Shown here: positions 22,272 to 31,654 of the stretch, one piece after another
How positions within the stretch are numbered: the stretch's first letter is position 1
Layout of the letters: each line of letters opens with the position of its first letter
Notes under the pieces: model-generated
The model's input: the letters and a program-made list of their open reading frames with translations, nothing else
Told to the model about the DNA's origin: nothing
Databases searched by the model: none
NCBI RefSeq assembly: GCF_001880325.1
Contig: NZ_CP016312.1
Span: 434,001 to 498,000 of the forward strand
Length of the DNA: 64,000 bases
Reading direction: 5' to 3'
DNA from: Thermus brockianus
Lineage (GTDB): Bacteria; Deinococcota; Deinococci; Deinococcales; Thermaceae
Made by a program: the position numbers and the translations under genes

Positions 22272-23303
22272 CTAGGCCTTCGGGTCCAAGATTACCTTCA
22301 CCCCTTGGCCTGAGGCCAAAAGTTGGAAGGCCTCCCGGTAACGGCTCAAGGGCAGCCGGTGGGTGATGAGGGGGGTGAGGTCCACCCGGCCCGAGTAGAC
22401 CAAGGCGGTGCCCTGCATCCAGGTCTGCCAAAGTCGCCTGCCGGCGATGCCGTAGGCGGTGATCCCCCGCATGACCAGTTCCCCCGCCAGGTCAAAGCGG
22501 ATGGGGTCCGAGGGGATGCCGAGGATCCTGGCCTCGCCCCCCGGGATGAGGGCCTTCAGGCCCTGGTGGATGGCGCTTTCGTTGCCGGAGAACTCCAAAA
22601 GAACCTCCACCCCGCTTCCCGTCACCTGCCGGACCACGGCCAGAAGGTCCTCCTCCAAGGGGTTGACGAGCCGGTCGGCGTAGGGCTTAGCGAAAGCCAG
22701 GCGGTAGGGGTTGGGGTCGGAGACCAAGATGGGCCCCGCCCCGCTCGCCCGGGCCACCATGGCCGCCATAAGGCCGATGGGGCCAGCCCCGGTGATGAGG
22801 ACGCTCTTGCCCGATACCCCGCTCCCGGCGTACACCGTGTGCACGGCGTTGCCAAAAGGCTCCAGGATGGCGGCCACCTCAAAGGGGAGGTCCTTGGGGT
22901 TGACCCAGGCGTTTTCCGCCGGCACCACCACGTACTGGGCAAACCCCCCGTCCCGGTCCACCCCCAGGATCTCCGTGTTCAGGCAGACGTGGTAGTTGCC
23001 CGTGCGGCAGGCAGGGCAGACATGGCAGACGATGTGGCTTTCCACGCTCACGTGGTCCCCCACCTGGGGGCGCTTGACCCCGGGGCCCACCTTCTCCACC
23101 ACCCCGCTGAACTCGTGCCCGGTGATGAGGGGGGGACGGACCCTCCCCTGGGCCCAGGCGTCCCATTTCCAGATGTGGAGGTCGGTACCGCAGATGCTCG
23201 CCGCCTCCACCCGCACCAGGATCTCCCCAGGCCCCGGCTCGGGCACGGGGCGTTCCACCAGGGTTAGGCCTTCTTCAGGGGCCAGCTTGGCCAAAGCGCG
23301 CAT
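22272..23303 (-). CDS. tdh: L-threonine 3-dehydrogenase
   Basis: Zinc- and NAD-dependent medium-chain dehydrogenase that oxidises threonine to 2-amino-3-ketobutyrate. The 343 residues show the catalytic zinc ligand Cys38 ([11 protein letters not shown]), TGHEFSG with the second ligand, structural zinc cysteines [15 protein letters not shown], the Rossmann motif GAGPIGLMA and the C-terminal [14 protein letters not shown]. The TDH-specific [13 protein letters not shown] fits threonine rather than generic alcohols. The start lies 12 bases after the tamB stop; TAGCAT at 23313-23318 could be a promoter inside that stop region. Confidence 0.94.
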   Translation of the reverse strand: MRALAKLAPEEGLTLVERPVPEPGPGEILVRVEAASICGTDLHIWKWDAWAQGRVRPPLITGHEFSGVVEKVGPGVKRPQVGDHVSVESHIVCHVCPACRTGNYHVCLNTEILGVDRDGGFAQYVVVPAENAWVNPKDLPFEVAAILEPFGNAVHTVYAGSGVSGKSVLITGAGPIGLMAAMVARASGAGPILVSDPNPYRLAFAKPYADRLVNPLEEDLLAVVRQVTGSGVEVLLEFSGNESAIHQGLKALIPGGEARILGIPSDPIRFDLAGELVMRGITAYGIAGRRLWQTWMQGTALVYSGRVDLTPLITHRLPLSRYREAFQLLASGQGVKVILDPKA

Positions 23304-23315
23304 ACCGGGGCCATG

Positions 23316-26300
23316 CTACCACCGGTAAAGGGCGCCGATGCTAAAGCGCACACTCTCCCCACTTTCCATCCCCAGGGAAAGGCCCAAGGCAGGTGTCAGC
23401 TCATACCCTAGCTGAAAGGTCAGCGTTTGGTAAGTCCCTTCACCCACCGGGAAACGAGAGCTCAAGGAAACGGCTAACCGGTCCTGCCGGTACTGGGCAA
23501 ACACGCTTTGGGTCCCTCGCAGGTCCACTTCGTAGCCTAAAAACAAGTTGGGCATCACATATTTGCCCACCGAAAGGCGGGTGTCCTCTAACTGCCCACC
23601 CTGGAAAAGAGGCGTACGGATCTGAAACTGATCTAGGCCCAGAACCCGCGCAAGCTCCCGTTCCAGCTGACCCACCAGCAGGCTTTCCAAGGCGGCACTT
23701 AAAATAGCTTGCGGTAAGACATCCAAAACCTGGCCAAGATCCTTGGTGCCCAGGATTAAAAGCGAATAAGCCTCTACCTCGGGTAACTCAGGTTCTGTGG
23801 TTAACTTGGGCTCCAAGCGGAGCTTTATCCGGCCGTTCTCTCGGAAAAAGCTGCCCTCAGCTTTCAGGTGCAGGGTATAGCCGCGCGCCTCCCCAGTGGC
23901 CTGGAGAGTGAACTCGGGCAAAATACCTCGGCTAGGGGTAAAGCGTATCGCGCTACCCTCAGGTAGCACGTTGAAAAGCACGTCCCGCAGGCGGAAACTC
24001 CCCCTAAGGGGACGAGCCTCCCCTGAGAGGTACGGATCCTGGTAAGAGCCGCCCAAATAGAGCTCTCCGCCTACCTCACCTTGAACCAAGCTCTCCTGGA
24101 TAAGGACCCCCTTCTCAGCGTAAAGGCGAATGTTTTCAAACACCAGGGGAAGAGGCTCTGCGGGAGCTGCTTCCTGTGGTTCTCTGCCTTGCTCAGCACC
24201 CGATGTGAAAGCTAGCCAAGCACGCAAAACCTCGGCGTTGGCCGTTAAGTGATAAGTTCCCCCTTCCTGGTACAAAAAGAAGCCCTTCACGTCCAAAAGA
24301 CCTTCCTGCAAGTAGAGGCGAGGATAACTTAGATTCAATCGGCCATAGCCCGCAAGCCGCAAGGGGAAAAGGGTCCCCTGGGCTTCTAGTCCCCCCAGGC
24401 GAACCTCCACCAAGCCCGTGGGGTAGCGGAAGACCACCTCGGCCGGGGTGGCCTCTTTGAGGCCGGGAAGGGAAACCTCCCCCTTGGCGCTCACCCGGAA
24501 GTCTTCCAGCCGGCCCTCGAGGCCAAGCCGGGCCCGCCCGGGGAAGGGCGCCGTTAGGGTGAGTTCCCCCTCCGCCCTGGCCCCCCCGTTCAGGGAAAGG
24601 AGCCCTTCGGGGAGGTACCCCGCCACCGGGCCCAGGCGGAAGCGGAAGTCCTGGAACCCCACCTGGAAGCTATCCCCCTTGAGCCGCAAGGCCAGGCTCC
24701 CCGACCCCTCAGGGCGGTAGGGCTTCAGGGCGGGCACCACCTGCAACACCGGGGTGAAGACCGTGTCCTTGAGGCTCAAGTAAAGGTCGCTTCCCTCCGG
24801 GCTCCAATACCCCCCACCCTCCCAGACACCCCGGCCCGTCAGGCGGAGGTGGTCCACCTCCACCCGCCCCCGGCCGAGGCGGAAGGCCGCCTGGCCCCTA
24901 AGCTCATCCCCCCCGCCCCTAAAGACGAGGCTTTCCCCCACCAAAACCCCTTCCCCCCGCAAGGGGTCGGCGAGGGGCAGCTTGAGCCGCACCGCCCCCG
25001 TCCAGTAGGCCTCCCCCTCCAACGGCCCCGCCACCGCGGCGAGGAGGAGGTGGAGGGGGAAGCCCCGGGGGCTTGCCCGAAGGTCCAGCCTCCCGCCCTC
25101 CAGGGCCACCTGGAAGGGGGTTTCCCCGAGGCGCCCTTCCCCAGCGAAGCCCGCCCCCTGGAGGCGCCCCTGGAGGCTTAGGGGAAGGGATCTGTCCGCC
25201 ACCCTTACCTCCCCGGAAACCGCCCCTTCCGCCCTCCCCCCTTTCAGGACGAGGCTTCCCGAAACCCGCCCCTGGAGGTACGGGGCATAGCGGCCCAAGA
25301 AGTCCTCCAAGGCGGTTTCCTTCAGGGTGAGGTCCAAGGCCAAGGGCAGGAGGCTCCCTTGGGCCTCCACCCGGCCTACGCCCCCCACCAACACCCCTTC
25401 TACCCCGTACCCCTCCCCGTACACCCGGCCCTGGAAGCGGCTCTCCAAGGGGGGAAGGGGGAGGTCCACCCTAAGCTCCCCTCCAGGTGGGTAGGCGAGC
25501 TCCCCTTGGAGGTAGGGCCCCTTGGCCCAAAGCCGGGCGGTAAGGAGCTTCCCCTCAAGCCGCACCTCCTCCTCCCCCGCCCGGTAGGCCAGGCGGTAGG
25601 CCCCGTCCAGCCCCACCTCCCCCTCCAGGCGCCCCGCCCCCGCCGCCCACCAGGCCCATGCGGGGTGCTCCCCTTCCACGGCCACCTTCTCCCCTTCCCC
25701 CCTAAGCCGCAAGGCGAAGCCCCGGAGGTCCAGGCCCAGGCTCCCCGCCACCCGTCCCCCCTGGTAGACCAAAGCCCCTTCCCCTTCCGGGCTCGTGAGG
25801 GTGAGGGCGAGGGCCCTGAGGTCAAGCCGCCCCTCCAAAGGAAGGCCGAGCCCCGGCACCCGGTAGGCGAGCCGGACCCCTTCCCCTTCCCCCCTGGCCT
25901 CGAGGCCGCCCGGGAGGAGCCCTTCCCAGAAGGTCCCCTCCCCCGAGGCCTCCCGGGCGGCGAGGTCCACGCTAAGCCCGCCCAGGAGCAGCCTCGGCCA
26001 GGCGAAGGCCACCTCCTCCCCCAAGACCTCCCCCCGGAGCCGGGGAAGCCCCTCCCCTTCCAGGGCAAGCCTCCCCTCCCGGAAGACCACCTCCCCCCGC
26101 CAGGCCCCGTCCCAGGCCACCTCCCCCTCCAGGTCCCCCTTGAGGCCAAGGCGGAGGCCCCCTTCCCCATAGACCCCTTCCGCCTCCGCCTCCCGGCCAA
26201 AGGCGGCGAGGCGGAGGCTTAGGGCCACCCGCCGCCAGGGGCCCTTCACCTCCCCCAAAAGGCGCAAGGGCCCAAGGGCGAAGTCCGAAAGGGCAAGGAC

Positions 26301-29300
26301 CAGCCCCTCCGGCCCCACCTCCCCCCTCACCCCTGCCCCGGAAAGGGCCACCCTAAAGCCCGAAAGCCCCTCCAGGCCCAGGCCCACCTCCCCGTAGGCG
26401 TACCGCCCCGAAAGCCACTTCCCGGGGTAGACCCCCTCGGCCCAGAGCTCCCCAAGCCCCCGGGGCAGAGGCCCCCCGTAGCGGTAGGCCAGGCGGAAGG
26501 GGAAGAGGTCTAGCCTCCCCCTTAGGGGGAGGCCCTCCCCCAGGAGGTCAAAGCCCCCCTCCCGCCCCAGGAAGCGCACCCCGCCGTAGGGGCTTTCCAC
26601 CCTCCCCTCCCCGGACCAGGCCCCCAGGTAGCCCTCCGCCGCCCGGTAGCGGTAGGCCCCCTGGAAGGCGAGCCCCCGGTAGGCCAGGTCCAGGGCGAAG
26701 GCGGCCTCGAGGCCCGGGCAGGCCCCCAAGGGCCCGGGCAGGCAGAAGGTGCCCTCCCCCTTCCCCGCCAAAGCCCCTTCACCCCAAAGGGCAAACCGCC
26801 CCGCCCCCAGGTCCGCCTCGGCCAAAAGGGCCCCGTCGGCAAGAGGGTAGCGGACCCGGACAAGCCCCGAAAGCCCCTTCCCGTACCGGGCCTCCCCCGA
26901 AACCCTGGGCCCCTGGAAGCGGAGGGAAAGCCCCTCCGCCCCATACGTCCCCCCAAAGCCCTCCCCGTAGGCCTCCCCCTGGAACTCCGCCCGCAGGGGG
27001 GAAAGCCAGGCCCGCCCCGCCACCGTCCCCTCGGGCCTTTCCAGGCGGAAGGCCACCGGGCCCTGCCAAGGGCCCTCCCCTTGGGCTTCAAGCCGGGCGG
27101 GGAGGCCAAAGGGGGTGAGGTCCAGGTCGGCCCATAGGGAAAGCCTCTCCCCCTCCAAGCGAAGCCTTAGGCCCGGGGCTTCCGACGCCAAGCGAAGCCC
27201 CGCCAGGGAAAACCCCTCATGGGCGAAGCGGAAGGGAAGGCTTTCCCCCTCGCCCACCAGGGCCCCCTCCCCTTCCAGCCTGGGCCCAAGGAGCGTGCCC
27301 CCAAGCCGGGCCTCGGCCCCAAGGCGCCCCCGCCCCACCTCTAGGGCGTAGCGGAGAGCCCCGTCCACCGCTAGCCCCCGCACCTCCCCCTCCGCCCTAA
27401 GGCTTCCGGGAAGCCCCTCCCCCTGGAGGCGGAAGCGCAAGGGGCCCTCCCCTTCCGCCCAAAGGGCGAGGCCCCGCCCCTCGGCCCGAAGCCAACCCCT
27501 ATACCCCTCCTTCCCATAGCCCAGGTCCGCCTCCAGGGCGAAGCCCGCCACCTCCCCCTTCCCCTTGGCCGAAAGGCGCCACCCATCCCCGTAAACCGCC
27601 TCCAGGGCCAAGGGGGCTTGCCAGCGGACCTCCACCCTACCCCCTTCCCCCGAAAGCCCTAGGGGGCCTTCCTGGACCAGGTACTGGCGGCTTGTTAGCC
27701 ACCCCTCCCCCCGGTAGCGGGCGCCCTCCCAGGTGAGGGCAAGCTCCCCTTGGGCAAAGGAAGAGGCGTGGCGCAAAACCCCTTCCCCCCTAAGCGCCAA
27801 GAGGTCCAGGGTGGCCTCTAAGGCCGTCTCCCCCAAGGCCTCCCCTTCGTAAACCCCCCGCACCCTCAAGGCCCCAAAGGGCCCGGAAAGGCTTAGGGAA
27901 AGGCCCGGGTAGCGGAAGGAAGCCTCCACCCCTTTTTGGTCCAGCCGCCCCCCGCCCCCAAGGGCCCCAAGCCCCCTCAACGCCCCCCCCTCGGGCCGCC
28001 AGGCGAGGCCCACCTCCCGCTCGGGAAGCCAAAGGCGTACCTCCCCCCCGCGGTAGTCCAGGGCCAGGAGTTCCCCCCCGTAGGAAAGCGCCGCCTCCGC
28101 CTCCCCCCTCCCGTCCAAGCCCACCTCCCCCTCCGCCCGCCCGCTCAGGGCCACCCCCAAGGCCTCCGCCAAGGGGGCCACCTCCTCCAGGCGGAAGCGC
28201 ACCCTTTCCCCCTCCAGGGCCACCTCCCCCCCGGCATAGCGGAGGGTGAGGGCGAGGGCCTTCCCGTACCCCCCCTGGAAGGCGAAGGGAAGCCCCGCAA
28301 GCCGGCCTTCCCCTTCCCAGGCTAAGGAAACCCCCTCCCCCCGGAAGCGCCCCGCCACCTCCCCCTCCCGGCCCAGGGCCCGGAAGGGGAGGGCGAAGCT
28401 TCCCCGGTAGGTAAGCCCCTCCCCCTCGAGGCGCACGGGGCCCTCCAGGGCGTAGCGCACCAAGCCCTCCCGCCACACCCGGCCCCGGAAGGGCAAGGGG
28501 TCCAGGTAGGGCAGCCGGGCCTCCCCCAGCACCTCCAAGGCCAAGGCCGCCCAGGGACCCTCCCCCGAGGCCTCCCCCAGGACCTCCACCCCGCCCTGGC
28601 GGTAGTGGGCCCTCAGGGCGAGGCGGTAGCCTTCGGGGGAAACCTCTCCCTCCCCCTCCAGGTGGGGCCCGAGGAGGCGCACCCGGGCCCGGAGCATCTC
28701 CTCCCCTTGGATAAGGGCCTCCCCGTAAGGGCTTTCCAGGCGGAGCCTTCCCCCCCGGCTTCCCCAGGTCCCCGTGGCCCTTAGGGGAAGCCCCCATGGG
28801 GAGAGGTCCAGCCCCTCCGCCTGGAGGAGCAAGCGGAGCCCCTCCTCGTACCCCCCAAGGACCCGAAGCCCGGGCGCCCCGCCCCCAAGCCTAAAGGCCG
28901 CCCCCCGCCCCACCACGCCCAGGACAAGCCCCCCCTTGGGGAAGGAGGCCTCCCCCCGGTAGGCCAAAGCCAGGAGGTCCACCCTCCCCTCAAGCCTCCC
29001 CGCCCCCAGGAAGGGCACCTCCCCCTGGCCCTGGAGGCGGAGCCCTTTCCAAGGACCTTCCCCCGCCACCTCCCCGTAGGGGGTGGTGAGGCGTACCCTG
29101 CCCCCCTCCAGGTCCCCCCGGGCCCAAAGCCGCCCCTCCACCCCCCGGTAGCGGAAGGGGAGGTCCAGGCGGAAGGGGTACCGGCCCCGAAGCCCCACCT
29201 CCCCCACCCCCGGCACCCGGAGGGCCTCCCGGTCCAGGGTGAAGGCGAGGGGCGGAAGGCGGAGCCCCTCGGGGATGGGGGGAAGGAGCCTGCCCGCGAG

Positions 29301-31328
29301 GCGCAGGGTGGGGTAGACCTCCCCTTCCCCTTCCACATAGCCCCTTAGGCTCAGGGAAAGCCGCTTTCCCTCCCCAAGGAGCCTCCCCTCCACCCCGTAG
29401 GCCCGCACCTCGGCATAGCCCCTATAGCCCCCCTCGTAGGCCAGGTCCGCCCGCAAGGCCAAGGGCCCCAAAGCCGCCTCCCCCTTCAGGCTCAGGGCCT
29501 CCTTGTAAGCCAAGGTGAGGTCCCCGGCCCTTAGCCTTAGGCCGGGACCGGGGTCGTAGGCCCCGGAAAAGGGCACCTCCCCGAGGGGTGTCCGGACCCT
29601 TCCGGAAAGCTCCGCCCCCAAGCCCCTGAGGGAAGCGGCGGCCTCCAGGTAGCGCCCCTCGGCCCGAAGCCGCCCGGAGAGGGCCCCTTCCCGGTAGAGG
29701 GCATCCCCCCAGAGCCGCACCTCGTCCAGGGCCCGCACGGGAAGGCCCCTTAGGCGCAAGGAGAAAACCCCACCCCGGTACGCCCCCTCCCCGTAGGGGC
29801 TAAAGAAGCGGAAGCCCGAGGCCTCCTGCGCCACCGCCACGGGGAAGGCGGCGTAGGGGGAGGCGTAGCGGAGGGTGGCGGAAAGCCTGCCCCGCTGGAG
29901 GCGGCCTTCCCCCTCCAGGTCCCCCACCGCCAGGGGAGTGGGGGTGAGGCGGAGGGCGAGGTCGTCCCACGTCCCCGAAAGGGCCAAGGGGCCAAGCCGC
30001 CCGGAAACCCTCGCCCCCTCCCCCCGCACCTCCCCCGAGAGGTCCAAGGGGGCGAAAAGGGGAAGGGCCACCCCTGGGCTTCGCACCCCCACCCGGTAGC
30101 GGCCCCCTTCCAGGGCGAAGGCCACCTCCGCCTTCCCCTCCAAAGGCCTCGGCCAGGCCGCAACCCCGCCGCCCCGCAGCCGCCCCCCCTCCCCCGCCAG
30201 GCGGAGCCGGCTTCCTAAGGTATCGGCGAAGGTGGCCCGGTATGCGCTTCCCTCTAGGGCGAAGCCCAGGCGGTAGGTGCGGTCCAAAAGCCGCCCCTCC
30301 GCCTCCGCCTCCAGGGAGAAGACCCGGTCAAAGCCAAGCCGCCCCCAATGGCGGAAAGGCTCCCCCAAGAACCGCCCTTCCCCCTGGAAGCCGCCCTTGA
30401 GCTTCAGCTCCGCCCAGCCCTCCCCCGCCAGGGCCAGCCTCCCCTCCCCCTCCACGGGCAGGGATAGGCCAAAGTGGCGCGCCAGGGCGGGAAGCTGGGG
30501 CCTCCCCTCCAGCCGGAAGCGGTAGCGCTCCCCCTTGAGGTCCACCTCCGCCACCGCCTCTAGGGGGCCCTCGAGGCCCACCCCCTTTAGGTGCGCCTCC
30601 ACCCGGTCCTCCCGAAGGCGAATGGGGCCCTCCACCCGGGTGAGGGCAAAGCCCACGAGCTCCACCACCCCGCCCGCCACCTCGGCCTCCCCCGCCATGC
30701 CCCCGGGGCCAAGCCGGAAAACCCCCGAAAGCCTCCCCCCCTTAAGCCCCGGGTAGAAGAAGGAAAGCCCGGAAACCTCGCCCCCAAAGCGCACCTCCCA
30801 GGCGGAAAGGTCGGGCGCAAGCCCCCTCGCCTCTCCCTGGAAGCTCCCCCCGGGAAGCCTCACCAGGAAGCGGTAGGGGTTTTCCCCGGCGAGGGTGAGG
30901 CGCAAGGGGGGGAGGAAAAGCCTCTTCCCTTGGGGAAGTTCCACCTCGGTATCCTCCAGGACCAGGCTCCGGAAGACCACCTTGAGGGCGGGCGGTGGCC
31001 CCGGCTTCTCGGGGATGAGGGCCTCCCAGGTGGGCTTTAGGCGGGCCCCCTGGAGGCGGAGGCTTAGGGGAAGCTCCCGGCGCCAAAGCCCCAGGAGGTC
31101 GTAGCGGAGGCCCACCGCCTCCGCCTCCAGGGAAAGCCCCTCCCCCTTAAGCCGCACCCCCCGCAGCCTAAGGCCCAGGAGGAGGTGCCCCCGCACCTCC
31201 CCCACCTCCCCCTGGAAGCCCGCCAGGACCAAGCCCCGCTCCACCGCCCCCTTGAGGAGGGGGGGCCAGGCGAGGAGGCCCAAGAGGCCAAGGAACCCCA
31301 GGAGAAGGAAGAGAAGCCCCCGCCGCAT
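23316..31328 (-). CDS. tamB: Giant TamB/YtfN-like (DUF490) translocation-assembly protein
   Basis: At 2670 residues this is about twice the usual TamB length. An N-terminal membrane anchor (MRRGLLFLLLGFLGLLGLLAW) is followed by more than 2000 residues of repetitive beta strands of the form 'YEGEARLRGEGLPLRLEG', the long groove architecture of AsmA-like/TamB lipid-transfer proteins. The last 350 residues are the conserved TamB domain: ILGTKDLGQVLDVL, LSVGKYVMPNLFLGYEVDLR and a terminal aromatic (GALYRW). The start at 31328 has TATGCT seven bases upstream; in-frame starts at 31340 and 31364 are less likely. The 3' kilobase is visibly less GC-rich than the rest. Likely function: inner-to-outer membrane lipid transport or outer-membrane assembly. 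Confidence 0.9.
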   Translation of the reverse strand: MRRGLLFLLLGFLGLLGLLAWPPLLKGAVERGLVLAGFQGEVGEVRGHLLLGLRLRGVRLKGEGLSLEAEAVGLRYDLLGLWRRELPLSLRLQGARLKPTWEALIPEKPGPPPALKVVFRSLVLEDTEVELPQGKRLFLPPLRLTLAGENPYRFLVRLPGGSFQGEARGLAPDLSAWEVRFGGEVSGLSFFYPGLKGGRLSGVFRLGPGGMAGEAEVAGGVVELVGFALTRVEGPIRLREDRVEAHLKGVGLEGPLEAVAEVDLKGERYRFRLEGRPQLPALARHFGLSLPVEGEGRLALAGEGWAELKLKGGFQGEGRFLGEPFRHWGRLGFDRVFSLEAEAEGRLLDRTYRLGFALEGSAYRATFADTLGSRLRLAGEGGRLRGGGVAAWPRPLEGKAEVAFALEGGRYRVGVRSPGVALPLFAPLDLSGEVRGEGARVSGRLGPLALSGTWDDLALRLTPTPLAVGDLEGEGRLQRGRLSATLRYASPYAAFPVAVAQEASGFRFFSPYGEGAYRGGVFSLRLRGLPVRALDEVRLWGDALYREGALSGRLRAEGRYLEAAASLRGLGAELSGRVRTPLGEVPFSGAYDPGPGLRLRAGDLTLAYKEALSLKGEAALGPLALRADLAYEGGYRGYAEVRAYGVEGRLLGEGKRLSLSLRGYVEGEGEVYPTLRLAGRLLPPIPEGLRLPPLAFTLDREALRVPGVGEVGLRGRYPFRLDLPFRYRGVEGRLWARGDLEGGRVRLTTPYGEVAGEGPWKGLRLQGQGEVPFLGAGRLEGRVDLLALAYRGEASFPKGGLVLGVVGRGAAFRLGGGAPGLRVLGGYEEGLRLLLQAEGLDLSPWGLPLRATGTWGSRGGRLRLESPYGEALIQGEEMLRARVRLLGPHLEGEGEVSPEGYRLALRAHYRQGGVEVLGEASGEGPWAALALEVLGEARLPYLDPLPFRGRVWREGLVRYALEGPVRLEGEGLTYRGSFALPFRALGREGEVAGRFRGEGVSLAWEGEGRLAGLPFAFQGGYGKALALTLRYAGGEVALEGERVRFRLEEVAPLAEALGVALSGRAEGEVGLDGRGEAEAALSYGGELLALDYRGGEVRLWLPEREVGLAWRPEGGALRGLGALGGGGRLDQKGVEASFRYPGLSLSLSGPFGALRVRGVYEGEALGETALEATLDLLALRGEGVLRHASSFAQGELALTWEGARYRGEGWLTSRQYLVQEGPLGLSGEGGRVEVRWQAPLALEAVYGDGWRLSAKGKGEVAGFALEADLGYGKEGYRGWLRAEGRGLALWAEGEGPLRFRLQGEGLPGSLRAEGEVRGLAVDGALRYALEVGRGRLGAEARLGGTLLGPRLEGEGALVGEGESLPFRFAHEGFSLAGLRLASEAPGLRLRLEGERLSLWADLDLTPFGLPARLEAQGEGPWQGPVAFRLERPEGTVAGRAWLSPLRAEFQGEAYGEGFGGTYGAEGLSLRFQGPRVSGEARYGKGLSGLVRVRYPLADGALLAEADLGAGRFALWGEGALAGKGEGTFCLPGPLGACPGLEAAFALDLAYRGLAFQGAYRYRAAEGYLGAWSGEGRVESPYGGVRFLGREGGFDLLGEGLPLRGRLDLFPFRLAYRYGGPLPRGLGELWAEGVYPGKWLSGRYAYGEVGLGLEGLSGFRVALSGAGVRGEVGPEGLVLALSDFALGPLRLLGEVKGPWRRVALSLRLAAFGREAEAEGVYGEGGLRLGLKGDLEGEVAWDGAWRGEVVFREGRLALEGEGLPRLRGEVLGEEVAFAWPRLLLGGLSVDLAAREASGEGTFWEGLLPGGLEARGEGEGVRLAYRVPGLGLPLEGRLDLRALALTLTSPEGEGALVYQGGRVAGSLGLDLRGFALRLRGEGEKVAVEGEHPAWAWWAAGAGRLEGEVGLDGAYRLAYRAGEEEVRLEGKLLTARLWAKGPYLQGELAYPPGGELRVDLPLPPLESRFQGRVYGEGYGVEGVLVGGVGRVEAQGSLLPLALDLTLKETALEDFLGRYAPYLQGRVSGSLVLKGGRAEGAVSGEVRVADRSLPLSLQGRLQGAGFAGEGRLGETPFQVALEGGRLDLRASPRGFPLHLLLAAVAGPLEGEAYWTGAVRLKLPLADPLRGEGVLVGESLVFRGGGDELRGQAAFRLGRGRVEVDHLRLTGRGVWEGGGYWSPEGSDLYLSLKDTVFTPVLQVVPALKPYRPEGSGSLALRLKGDSFQVGFQDFRFRLGPVAGYLPEGLLSLNGGARAEGELTLTAPFPGRARLGLEGRLEDFRVSAKGEVSLPGLKEATPAEVVFRYPTGLVEVRLGGLEAQGTLFPLRLAGYGRLNLSYPRLYLQEGLLDVKGFFLYQEGGTYHLTANAEVLRAWLAFTSGAEQGREPQEAAPAEPLPLVFENIRLYAEKGVLIQESLVQGEVGGELYLGGSYQDPYLSGEARPLRGSFRLRDVLFNVLPEGSAIRFTPSRGILPEFTLQATGEARGYTLHLKAEGSFFRENGRIKLRLEPKLTTEPELPEVEAYSLLILGTKDLGQVLDVLPQAILSAALESLLVGQLERELARVLGLDQFQIRTPLFQGGQLEDTRLSVGKYVMPNLFLGYEVDLRGTQSVFAQYRQDRLAVSLSSRFPVGEGTYQTLTFQLGYELTPALGLSLGMESGESVRFSIGALYRW

Positions 31329-31335
31329 CTCCCTA

Positions 31336-31341
31336 AGCATA
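31336..31341 (-). promoter_or_regulatory. -10 box of the tamB-like gene
   Basis: TATGCT ends seven bases before ATG 31328 on the minus strand; no Shine-Dalgarno. Confidence 0.6.
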
Positions 31342-31375
31342 GGGAAGGGAGATGAAAGCGGCATGGCATGCCCCG

Positions 31376-31381
31376 TAAAAT
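31376..31381 (+). promoter_or_regulatory. -10 box of acyP
   Basis: TAAAAT ends six bases before ATG 31388. ATGAAA 18 bases upstream is a weak -35 candidate. Confidence 0.55.
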
Positions 31382-31387
31382 GCCCTC

Positions 31388-31654
31388 ATGCCGCGCCTGG
31401 TGGCCTTGGTGAAGGGAAGGGTGCAAGGGGTGGGGTACAGGGCCTTCGCCCAGAAGAAGGCCCTGGAACTGGGCCTTTCCGGCTATGCGGAAAACCTACC
31501 GGACGGCCGCGTGGAGGTGGTGGCGGAAGGCCCCGAGGAGGCGCTTCAGGCCTTCCTCCACCACCTCAAGCAAGGCCCCCGCCTCGCCCGGGTGGACGAG
31601 GTGGAGGTGCAGTGGGCCGAGGCGACCGGGCTAAAGGGGTTTTACGTGTACTGA
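31388..31654 (+). CDS. acyP: Acylphosphatase
   Basis: Hydrolyses carboxyl-phosphate bonds in acyl phosphates. The 88-residue product has the complete family signature: [18 protein letters not shown] holds the catalytic Arg and phosphate loop, [20 protein letters not shown] holds the catalytic Asn. It ends GFYVY as expected. Its 3' end overlaps hflX on the other strand by 13 bases. Confidence 0.95.
   Translation: MPRLVALVKGRVQGVGYRAFAQKKALELGLSGYAENLPDGRVEVVAEGPEEALQAFLHHLKQGPRLARVDEVEVQWAEATGLKGFYVY

Noticed and set aside
27790-28797. 335-codon Gly/Pro-rich frame inside tamB
   Set aside because: Shadow frame produced by the repetitive GC-rich tamB sequence.
23316-31328. DNA-level tandem repeats in tamB
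   Set aside because: The similarity is at the level of protein strand pattern and base composition; I see no exact repeat units of constant length.
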